The notes under the pieces are model-generated. The model saw only the letters and a list, made by a program, of their open reading frames with translations. It did no database searches and was not told the DNA's origin. A stretch of DNA of 64,000 nt, taken from assembly GCF_016522505.1 (NCBI RefSeq), contig NZ_JAEHOH010000006.1:1-64000 (forward strand), read 5' to 3'. Shown piece by piece: positions 57,472-64,000 of the stretch; within the stretch, counting starts at the first letter, position 1; every line of letters begins with the position of its first letter. The position numbers and the translations under genes were made by a program. This DNA comes from Leucobacter chromiisoli (GTDB lineage: Bacteria; Actinomycetota; Actinomycetes; Actinomycetales; Microbacteriaceae).

Positions 57472-58500
57472 ATGCGCATTGGAATGCTGGTCTCGGGCGG
57501 GGACTGCCCCGGCCTCAACGCGGCGATCCGCGGAGCCGTGCTCCGCGGTGTCGACGTGCTGGGCTTCGAGATGATCGGGTTCATCGACGGCTGGCGCGGG
57601 GTGATCGAGGACAACTGGATTCCGCTGGATCGCCGGGCCGTGCGCGGCATCTCGCCGCTCGGCGGCACGATCCTCGGCACGAGCCGGGTGAGCCCGTTCA
57701 GCGATGAGGCGGGCGGCGCCGAGGGCATCAAGCGCCGCATGGCGGAGCTGGAGCTCGACGGGCTGATCACGATCGGCGGCAACGGCACGCAGACGGTCGC
57801 CATGATGCTCTCCGAGGCCGGGATCCCGGTGCTCGGCCTGCCGAAGACCATCGACAACGACCTCGACGGCACCGACTTCACCTTCGGCTTCGACACCGCC
57901 GTGTCGATCGCGACCGAGGCGATCGACCGCCTGCGCACGACGGGCGAGTCGCATCGGCGCTGCATGGTGCTCGAGGTGATGGGGCGCGACGCCGGCTGGA
58001 TCGCGCTGCACGCCGGCATGGCGGGCGGCGCGCAGGTGATCCTGCTGCCGGAGTTCCCCGAGTCGGTCGAGCAGGTGTGCACCTGGGTCGAGAGCGTTCG
58101 CGATCGCGGGCGCAGCCCGCTCGTCGTCGTCGCGGAGGGATTCCGCCTCGAGGGCATGGACAGCGTCTCCACGCGCGCGGGCCTCGACGGCTTCGGGCGC
58201 CCGCGCCTGGGCGGCATCGCCGAGGTGCTCGCCCCGATCATCGAGGAGCGCACGGGCATCGAGTCGCGCGCGACCGTGCTCGGTCACGTGCAGCGCGGCG
58301 GAGTGCCCACGGCGTTCGACCGCGTGCTCGCGACGCGGGCCGGGATCAAGGCCGCCGACGCCGTGCAGGCGGGGGAGTGGGGCACGATGGTCTCGCTGCG
58401 GGGCAACGAGATGGAGACGGTTCCGCTGTCCGACGCGGTCGACAAGCTGAAGTCGGTGCCCGAGAGCCGCTACGAGGAGGTCCGGCTGCTCTTCGGGTAG
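57472..58500 (+). CDS. pfkA: 6-phosphofructokinase, group III (ATP-dependent type)
   Basis: A 342-residue glycolytic kinase. MLVSGGDCPGLNAAIRG starts the fold; GGNGTQTVA (about 102) has Gly where PPi-dependent enzymes have Asp, so ATP is the likely phosphate donor, while PKTIDNDLDGTD has Lys as in actinomycete group III enzymes. MGRDAGWIALHAG and GRPRLGGIAEVL complete the active site. ATG at 57472 has GGAGG 7 nt upstream; a GTG two codons earlier overlaps that site. Confidence 0.95.
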   Translation: MRIGMLVSGGDCPGLNAAIRGAVLRGVDVLGFEMIGFIDGWRGVIEDNWIPLDRRAVRGISPLGGTILGTSRVSPFSDEAGGAEGIKRRMAELELDGLITIGGNGTQTVAMMLSEAGIPVLGLPKTIDNDLDGTDFTFGFDTAVSIATEAIDRLRTTGESHRRCMVLEVMGRDAGWIALHAGMAGGAQVILLPEFPESVEQVCTWVESVRDRGRSPLVVVAEGFRLEGMDSVSTRAGLDGFGRPRLGGIAEVLAPIIEERTGIESRATVLGHVQRGGVPTAFDRVLATRAGIKAADAVQAGEWGTMVSLRGNEMETVPLSDAVDKLKSVPESRYEEVRLLFG

Positions 58501-58517
58501 CCGGCCGGAGCGCCCGC

Positions 58518-58533
58518 GGGGTCCGCGGACCCC
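58518..58533. terminator. Palindromic hairpin between convergent pfkA and mycoredoxin genes
   Basis: GGGGTCCGCGGACCCC is a perfect 16-nt palindrome; larger pairings with the flanking CCCGCGGG copies are possible. There is no T-run. It probably ends both transcripts. Confidence 0.45.
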
Positions 58534-58573
58534 GGGAAGCCCGCGGGCCGTTCACCCGGGGTTCGGGCGGTGT

Positions 58574-58837
58574 TCAGACGCCGAGTCGCTGCTGCACGTC
58601 CTTCAGAGAGGGGTTCGTCGCGGCGGATCCGTCCGGGAAGAGCACCGTGGGCACCGTGCGGTTGCCGCCGTTGATGCTCTCCACGAGCTCGGCGGTGCCC
58701 GGCACCTCCTCGATGTCGATCTCGGTGTACTCGATCCCCGTGCGATCGAGCATCGTCTTCAGCCGCCGGCAGTAGCCGCACCACTGGGTCGAGAACATCG
58801 TGATGGAGCCTGCCTGGGGTACGTAGTCGTCGCTCAT
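58574..58837 (-). CDS. Mycoredoxin-type glutaredoxin
   Basis: An 87-residue thioredoxin-fold protein with active site TQWCGYCRR (Cys20, Cys23) and the cis-Pro region VPTVLFPDGS. The CGYC form and actinobacterial context point to mycoredoxin, which reduces mycothiol mixed disulfides. ATG at 58837 has GGAGG upstream; longer frames have no support. Confidence 0.9.
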   Translation of the reverse strand: MSDDYVPQAGSITMFSTQWCGYCRRLKTMLDRTGIEYTEIDIEEVPGTAELVESINGGNRTVPTVLFPDGSAATNPSLKDVQQRLGV

Positions 58838-59052
58838 GGTGCGCCCTCCGTGCGGTTCGTCGGCTGCGGCGAGTCTAACCCCCGCCCATGCGGGGATCCT
58901 GCGCATCGCCGCACAGAACTTGACCTCATCCGAGCGAGGTGAAACCATACTCTAGACGCGCGCGGGGTGGCTGCAGTGGATGAATCCTCGATGAAGGTTC
59001 GGTGTCCGTCGCGAGCGTCTCACGGACGCAGACACTCGAACGAAAGACGCCG

Positions 59053-60447
59053 GTGGAACTCACCCTCATCGTGCTGCTGGTCATCGCACTGGCGCTGTTC
59101 TTCGACTTCACCAACGGTTTCCACGACACCGCGAACGCGATGGCGACCCCCATCGCCACGGGGGCGCTGAAGCCGAAGACGGCGGTCCTGCTCGCCGCGG
59201 TGCTCAACCTGATCGGCGCCTTCCTCTCGACCGAGGTGGCGAAGACCATCTCGGGCGGCCTCATCAACGAGGGCGACGGCGGTGTGCTGATCAGTCCCGA
59301 GATGATCTTCGCCGGGCTCATCGGCGCGATCGTCTGGAACCTCGTCACCTGGCTCTACGGCCTCCCCTCGAGCTCCTCGCACGCGCTCTTCGGCGGCCTG
59401 ATCGGCGCCGCGATCGTCGGCGCCGGCTTCTCGGCGATCAACGGCGGCGTCTTCCTGTCGAAGATCCTGATCCCGATGGTCGCCGCGCCGCTCACGGCCG
59501 GGCTCGTCGCCTTCACAGCGACCAAGATCGCCTACGCGATCACGCGCCGCCACGACGGGAAGAAGGACGGACGCGGGCGCTTCCGCTACGCCCAGATCGC
59601 CTCGTCCTCCCTCATCGCGCTCGCGCACGGCACCAACGACGCGCAGAAGACCATGGGCGTCATCACGCTGACCCTGGTCGCCGCGAACCTGCAGGAGCCG
59701 GGGACCGGTCCGCACTTCTGGGTGATCGCCTCCTGCGCGTTCGCCATCGCGCTCGGCACCTACTCGGGCGGCTGGCGCATCATCCGTACGCTCGGCGCCG
59801 GCCTCACCCAGGTCAAGCCCGCCCAGGGCTTCGCCGCCGAGACGAGCACCGCCGCGACGATCCTGGCCTCCACGCACCTCGGCTTCGCGCTGTCGACCAC
59901 CCAGGTGGCCTCCGGCTCGGTGATCGGATCCGGGCTCGGCCGACGCGGGTCCAGCGTGCGCTGGCGGGCCGTCGGCAGGATCGGGATCGGCTGGCTCTTC
60001 ACGCTGCCCGCCTCGGGGGCCGTGGGCGCCCTCGCCGCGCTCATCGCGCATCTCGGCGTGGCCGGCGTGATCGCGAACGCCGTGCTCGGCCTCGGCTTCA
60101 TCCTCTTCATCTTCTGGCGCTCGCGCCGCAACCGGGTCGACGCCTCGAACGCGATCCCCGTGCCCGACGTCGCCGAGTCGGGCTACGCGGTGCGCATCCG
60201 CAAGGGCAAGAAGGTGCGCCCCGTGCCGACGAAGACGGGCACCGTGCCGCCCCTCACTCCCGTGGCGCAGTCGGCGGTGCGCGACGACATCGCGGCCCGG
60301 GAGGCGGAGAAGGCGGCCCGCGAGGCCGAGAAGGCGGCCCGGGACGCCGAGAAGGCCGCGAGGGCGGCCGAGAAGGCCGCCCAGTCGGCGGCGCAGGAGG
60401 CCGCGAGCGCTCACCGCTCGGCCGAGAAGGGGGACGACGCCCGATGA
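59053..60447 (+). CDS. pit: PiT-family inorganic phosphate transporter with heptad-repeat tail
   Basis: A 464-residue transporter. Both PiT signatures are present: FDFTNGFHDTANAMATPIAT at the N-terminus and ALAHGTNDAQKTMGVITLTL in the second half. GTG at 59053 gives the usual start ELTLIVLLVIALALF; a longer frame from 59002 adds an atypical leader. After the last helix a cytoplasmic tail of about 95 residues carries the 7-residue repeat AREAEKA (about 415-445), predicted to form a coiled coil. The tail is not part of the basic PiT fold. Confidence 0.92.
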   Translation: MELTLIVLLVIALALFFDFTNGFHDTANAMATPIATGALKPKTAVLLAAVLNLIGAFLSTEVAKTISGGLINEGDGGVLISPEMIFAGLIGAIVWNLVTWLYGLPSSSSHALFGGLIGAAIVGAGFSAINGGVFLSKILIPMVAAPLTAGLVAFTATKIAYAITRRHDGKKDGRGRFRYAQIASSSLIALAHGTNDAQKTMGVITLTLVAANLQEPGTGPHFWVIASCAFAIALGTYSGGWRIIRTLGAGLTQVKPAQGFAAETSTAATILASTHLGFALSTTQVASGSVIGSGLGRRGSSVRWRAVGRIGIGWLFTLPASGAVGALAALIAHLGVAGVIANAVLGLGFILFIFWRSRRNRVDASNAIPVPDVAESGYAVRIRKGKKVRPVPTKTGTVPPLTPVAQSAVRDDIAAREAEKAAREAEKAARDAEKAARAAEKAAQSAAQEAASAHRSAEKGDDAR

Positions 60448-60740
60448 TCGACTGGATGGCCTTCCTCATCGTCTTCGGCACCGCGCTCGCCTCGGCGGGC
60501 ATCGTGGTGGCGCTCTACTCGCTCGGGATCCGCTTCCTCGCGATGCCGGCGCCCCCCGTTCGGCGGGCAGACGGCACGTTCGAGCCGAACGGCCCCTCGC
60601 GCGACGACGAGGACGACGACGTCGACGACCTCGGGCGCCCTCGGTGGGCCACCGCCGCGGCGAACGTCTGCTTCGGACTCTCCGCGCTCTGCGTGCTCGT
60701 GGGGATCTACCTGATCGTCCCGGCCCTGCACCCCTGGTGA
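60444..60740 (+). CDS. Small membrane protein co-encoded with the phosphate transporter
   Basis: A 98-residue protein with two membrane helices (about 5-30 and 68-92) joined by an acidic loop (RDDEDDDVDDLGRPRW). It overlaps the pit stop (ATGA). The acidic loop could bind metal ions or contact the basic transporter tail. No family was recognised; a partner role is inferred from coupling. Confidence 0.7.
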   Translation: MIDWMAFLIVFGTALASAGIVVALYSLGIRFLAMPAPPVRRADGTFEPNGPSRDDEDDDVDDLGRPRWATAAANVCFGLSALCVLVGIYLIVPALHPW

Positions 60741-60841
60741 GGTCCGTCGCGCCGTGACGGCGGAGCCGCTCGTCGCGGCGCACCGCACCGACCCTTCCTG
60801 CGGCGACGCGGATCGCGCCGACCCGTCTTCCTCGCGGTGCG

Positions 60842-62047
60842 TCAGGCGGCGTCGAAGCGGGGACGCAGCGGCAGGTTGCCCGCCCCGGTCGAGCGCACGG
60901 TGACGAGCCCCTGCCAGGCCGCGGCCTCGGCGAGCAGTCGCTCCGCGACCTCGGCGGTTCCCTGAGGGGCGTGATCCTCCTGCCACGCGGCCTGCACGAG
61001 CAGTTCTCGGCCCGCGCGATCCGCTTTGAGGTCGATGCGCCCGGCCAGGCGGCCGCCCACCATCAGCGGGAGGCAGTAGTAGCCGTAGCGACGCTTCTCC
61101 TTCGGGGTGTAGATCTCGATCCGGTAGTGGAAGTCGAACATCCGCTCGGCGCGCGGCCGGAACCAGCAGACCGGGTCGAACGGAGTGAGCAGCGCGTCCG
61201 GAGCCAGGCGAGCGGGCACCCGCGCGTCCCGGTGCAGCCAGGCGGGCAGCGGCGCTCCTCCGGGCCCGGTCCAGCCCCGCACCGTCACCGGCAGCAGGAT
61301 CCCCGCCTCCTCCAGGTCGCGCACGGCGGCCCGTGCGTCACCGGCCTTCAACCGGTGGTAGTCGGCGAGGTCGGCGAGCGAGGCCACCCCGAGGGACCTC
61401 GCGGCGCGCTCGACGAGGCATCGGTGCGCCTCGGCGCGGGGCACCTCGGCGAGGGCGGTCTCGGGCAGCACGTCCTGCGCGAGCGCGTAGCGGCGCTGGA
61501 ACCCCTCGCGCCCGGCGCAGGCGACCTCTCCCCACGCGAAGAGCATCTCGACCGCGCGCTTCGTGTCGCTCCAGTCCCACCAGGGGCCGCGGCGCTCGCG
61601 CGGTCCGCCCTCGAGATCCCGCACGAACTGCGGCCCTCCCTCCGCGAGGGCCGACCGCACCGCCTCGAGGGTGTCCGCGAGGGCCGTCGCGCGCCCGTCG
61701 CTCCGATAGCGGTCGCGGTACTCGGCCATGCGCCAGGCGAACAGCGGCCGATCCTCGACCGGGATGAAGGCGGCCTCGTGGGCCCAGTACTCGGTGAAGT
61801 CGCCGCTCGACCACAGGTGCCGGTCGAGGGCTTCGGGGTCGTAGCCGCCGTGGCGGGAGAACACCGGCAGGTAGTGGCTGCGCGCGAACACGTTCACCGA
61901 GTCGATCTGGAGCACGTGCAGGCGATCCAGCGCGGGGTCGAAGGGGCGGCGGCGGCGCAGCCGCGGGGAGGCGGCGAAGCCCTGCGCCGCGAGCGCGGTG
62001 CGACGGGCCTCTGCCGGTGTGAGGGATTCGCGCGTGCTGGATGCCAT
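60842..62047 (-). CDS. YcaQ/AlkX-type DNA glycosylase (HTH_42)
   Basis: A 401-residue winged-helix protein. The YcaQ family repairs interstrand crosslinks and alkylated bases. QIDSVNVFARSHY contains the QxD catalytic motif (Gln47, Asp49) and GDFTEYWAHEAAFIP the conserved His. Further matches are DPVCWFRPRAERMFDFHYRI and EIYTPKEKRRYGYYCLPLMV. AlkZ-type homologues with QxQ act on azinomycin lesions; this one has the QxD form. Confidence 0.88.
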   Translation of the reverse strand: MASSTRESLTPAEARRTALAAQGFAASPRLRRRRPFDPALDRLHVLQIDSVNVFARSHYLPVFSRHGGYDPEALDRHLWSSGDFTEYWAHEAAFIPVEDRPLFAWRMAEYRDRYRSDGRATALADTLEAVRSALAEGGPQFVRDLEGGPRERRGPWWDWSDTKRAVEMLFAWGEVACAGREGFQRRYALAQDVLPETALAEVPRAEAHRCLVERAARSLGVASLADLADYHRLKAGDARAAVRDLEEAGILLPVTVRGWTGPGGAPLPAWLHRDARVPARLAPDALLTPFDPVCWFRPRAERMFDFHYRIEIYTPKEKRRYGYYCLPLMVGGRLAGRIDLKADRAGRELLVQAAWQEDHAPQGTAEVAERLLAEAAAWQGLVTVRSTGAGNLPLRPRFDAA

Positions 62048-62220
62048 GGACCGAGCCTATCCAGCGGCTCCGACATCGCCCCGAGACGGGCGTCCGGCGT
62101 ACCTCGGAACCGGCAGCCGATCCCGCCTCGGCCCCCACCCCGGCCCACGCTCCGGTCCTGCCCCGGCCCGCGCTCCGGTCGCCCCGGCCCGCGCACAGAG
62201 AGCGGGAATACGTCGATCGC

Positions 62221-62226
62221 TAGGAT
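62221..62226 (+). promoter_or_regulatory. Putative -10 box TAGGAT for the AI-2E-family gene
   Basis: TAGGAT ends 6 nt before the GTG at 62233 and no ribosome-binding site is present, giving the leaderless arrangement seen for several genes here. Confidence 0.45.
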
Positions 62227-62232
62227 TGTCCC

Positions 62233-63447
62233 GTGGACGAGCACACCCGGGAACCGCACGTCGGCGACCCTGAGCACGAGACCGCGGCGAACGCTGCCCA
62301 GGAGCTGCCGCTCGGCGTGCGCGTGGCCGCCGCGTGGTCGTGGCGACTCATCCTGATCGGGCTCGCCCTCGCCGGCTTCCTGTGGCTCGTCGTCCAGGTC
62401 CGCATCATCGTGATCCCGCTACTCGTGGCGATCCTGCTCACGGCGCTGCTCGCGCCCGTCGTGCAGCTGTTCGAGCGGAACGGCGCGCCGCGCTGGCTGG
62501 GGGTCATCACCGCGCTGCTGCTGTTCGTCTCCTCGGTGACGTTCCTCATCATGCTGATCGTGACCCAGCTGCGCAACGGCTTCGGCGGTCTCGCCCGGAA
62601 GTCGGAGGTGGTCTGGCAGCAGTTCGTGGACTGGATCGAGGGCAGCGCCTTCGGGCTCTCCGCGGATCAGCTCGACGGGTTCCTCGATCAGATCACGGAG
62701 ACCATCAACGATCACCAGTCGGAGATCTGGAGCGGCGCCCTCGGCGTGGCGACGACCGCCGGGCAGTTCGTCACCGGCCTGCTGCTCACCCTCTTCTCGC
62801 TCATCTTCCTGCTCATCGACGGCAAGCGCATCTGGTACTGGGTGCTCGGCTTCCTCCCCGCGAGGACGCACGCCGCCGTCGACACGGCGGGGCGGGCCGG
62901 CTGGGTGTCGGTCGGGCAGTACGTGCGCGTGCAGATCTTCGTCGCGTTCGTCGACGCGGTGGGCATCGGGCTCGGTGCGGCCATCCTCGGGGTGCCGCTG
63001 CCGATCCCGATCGCGATCCTCGTCTTCCTCGGCTCGTTCATCCCGTTCCTCGGCGCCATCACCACCGGGGCGCTCGCGGTGTTCATCGCGCTCGTCTACA
63101 ACGGCCCCGTCAACGCGGCGATGATGCTGGGCGTCGTGATCCTCGTGAACCAGATCGAGGGCCACGTGCTGCAGCCGCTCGTGATGGGCAACGCGGTGCG
63201 CGTGCATCCGCTCGGCGTCGTGCTCGCCGTCTCGACCGGGGCGCTGCTGGCGGGGATCCCGGGGGCGCTCTTCGCGGTGCCGTTCGCGGCGGCCGCCAAC
63301 TCCATCGTGAACACGCTCGTCGAACGGCGCTGGCACGGGGGCTCCGACCCCGTCGCCGACTTCCACCGCACCGACAAGCATCAGCAGAAGGTGCGGTATC
63401 GCGCCAGGAACGTCGCGCGCCTGCGACGGAAGAAAGGAACCCCATGA
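62233..63447 (+). CDS. AI-2E family (UPF0118) transporter
   Basis: A 404-residue membrane protein with about eight helices. The family layout is seen: N-terminal pair (RLILIGLALAGFLWLVVQVR), a long periplasmic-type helical region (VVWQQFVDWIEGSAFGLSAD), then LLTLFSLIFLLIDGKRIWYW and IAILVFLGSFIPFLGAITTG. Family members export autoinducer-2 or act as Na+/H+ antiporters; the substrate cannot be told here. It overlaps ilvA by 4 nt. Confidence 0.9.
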   Translation: MDEHTREPHVGDPEHETAANAAQELPLGVRVAAAWSWRLILIGLALAGFLWLVVQVRIIVIPLLVAILLTALLAPVVQLFERNGAPRWLGVITALLLFVSSVTFLIMLIVTQLRNGFGGLARKSEVVWQQFVDWIEGSAFGLSADQLDGFLDQITETINDHQSEIWSGALGVATTAGQFVTGLLLTLFSLIFLLIDGKRIWYWVLGFLPARTHAAVDTAGRAGWVSVGQYVRVQIFVAFVDAVGIGLGAAILGVPLPIPIAILVFLGSFIPFLGAITTGALAVFIALVYNGPVNAAMMLGVVILVNQIEGHVLQPLVMGNAVRVHPLGVVLAVSTGALLAGIPGALFAVPFAAAANSIVNTLVERRWHGGSDPVADFHRTDKHQQKVRYRARNVARLRRKKGTP

Positions 63448-64000
63448 CCGAAACCTTCGCCGCTCCCGAGCTCGCCGACTTCGAGCGCGCCCTCGGCGTG
63501 GTGCACCGGGTGACCCAGCAGACCCCGCTCGAGTCCTCGCGGTTCCTCGCCGACATCCTGGGCGTGCCGCGCGTGTTCCTGAAGTGCGAGAACCTGCAGC
63601 GCACGGGGGCCTACAAGCTCCGCGGCGCGTACAACCGCCTCTCGCAGCTCAGCGAGGAGGAGCGGGCCCGCGGCGTCGTCGCGGCGTCCGCTGGCAACCA
63701 CGCGCAGGGCGTGGCCTTCGCGGCCCGCGAGCTGGGAATCAAGGCGACCATCTTCATGCCGCTCGGGGTCGCGCTGCCGAAGCTGCAGGCGACCCGCAAC
63801 TACGGCGCCGAGGTCGTGCTCGCCGGCGACGACTTCGCCGGCACGAACGCGGCGGCGCAGAGCTTCGTCGAGGAGACGGGGGCACTCTTCGTCCCGCCGT
63901 TCGACGACCCCGCGGTCATCGAGGGGCAGGGCACCATCGCGCTCGAGATGCTCGACGTCGAGCCGGAGATCGAGACGATCGTCGTGCCGATCGGCGGCGG
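63444..64000 (+). CDS. ilvA: Threonine ammonia-lyase, 3' end cut by window
   Basis: The first 185 residues of a PLP-dependent enzyme that converts threonine to 2-oxobutanoate and ammonia. The PLP lysine is Lys58 in RTGAYKLRGAYN; SAGNHAQGVAFAA and the glycine loop PIGGG are present. ATGA overlap with the upstream gene. The C-terminal regulatory domain lies outside the window, so the biosynthetic and catabolic forms cannot be distinguished. Confidence 0.93.
   Translation, partial: MTETFAAPELADFERALGVVHRVTQQTPLESSRFLADILGVPRVFLKCENLQRTGAYKLRGAYNRLSQLSEEERARGVVAASAGNHAQGVAFAARELGIKATIFMPLGVALPKLQATRNYGAEVVLAGDDFAGTNAAAQSFVEETGALFVPPFDDPAVIEGQGTIALEMLDVEPEIETIVVPIGG

Noticed and set aside
54228-58259. 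1343-residue minus-strand frame across ribF, helicase and pfkA
   Set aside because: It spans three well-recognised + strand genes and a promoter region; the sequence is low-complexity Arg/Leu/Asp/His typical of antisense frames in high-GC DNA.
57472-58500. PPi-dependent phosphofructokinase
   Set aside because: The GGNGT motif has Gly at the position where PPi enzymes have Asp; Lys in PKTIDND alone is also found in ATP-dependent group III enzymes.
1-64000. CRISPR arrays, insertion sequences, rRNA genes
   Set aside because: No regularly spaced repeats, transposase genes with terminal repeats, or rRNA-like sequences were seen.

Overview
The window looks like a chromosome segment of a high-GC actinobacterium, most likely Microbacteriaceae (a Leucobacter- or Microbacterium-like genus; this is inference from gene content and style, not a database match). 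Supporting points are the very GC-rich codon use, many GTG starts, leaderless promoters of the form TAnnnT-N6-start, a mycoredoxin, a group III phosphofructokinase, a short MutY, and an IF2 with a long Pro/Ala/Gly-rich N-terminus.

Region 1 (1 to about 25,160) is most of a siphovirus prophage with somewhat lower GC. Read on the minus strand from right to left it runs: small early-type genes, tRNA-Thr(UGU), a DUF4145 protein, small cysteine-motif proteins, HNH nuclease, terminase small and large subunits, portal, MuF-like protein, scaffold, major capsid, head-tail connectors, tail terminator, major tail protein, tail assembly chaperones joined by a -1 frameshift (C CCT TTA), tape measure, distal tail proteins, a large fibre with collagen-like repeats, endolysin and small membrane proteins. 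Three short genes lie on the opposite (+) strand: a 30-codon ORF, a lipoprotein and a zinc-ribbon protein. All three have a TAnnnT box exactly 6 nt before the start codon, so they may be leaderless genes expressed in the lysogen. No integrase or repressor is visible; they probably lie left of the window.

The right prophage junction falls inside an FtsK/SpoIIIE (EccC-like) ATPase gene. Only its 3' part, from the Walker B half of the first ATPase domain onward, remains next to nusA.

Region 2 (27.5 to 55 kb) carries the translation-factor backbone nusA-ylxR-infB ... rbfA ... truB ... ribF in the ancestral order, but spread out by inserted blocks. The largest block (31.7 to 40.8 kb) is a catabolic cassette: two acyl-CoA ligases, two paralogous crotonases that both have Gln in place of the first catalytic Glu, a LysR regulator and a complete polar-amino-acid-type ABC importer. 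Two promoters in it share a composite element: a T-N11-A LysR-type palindrome, then AAGTCTTGGACA at exactly the same distance. This suggests a LysR-controlled regulon for uptake and CoA-dependent breakdown of a small acid of unknown identity. Between rbfA and truB are mutY, a DUF2871 membrane protein and a NarL-type two-component system. Between truB and ribF are a zinc alcohol dehydrogenase divergent from an MmyB-type regulator, two MFS exporters, a PQQ-type sugar dehydrogenase lipoprotein and membrane proteins.

Region 3 (55 to 64 kb) holds an SNF2 helicase, pfkA, a mycoredoxin, a PiT phosphate permease with a small partner, a YcaQ-type DNA glycosylase, an AI-2E-family membrane protein and the start of a threonine ammonia-lyase gene cut by the window edge.
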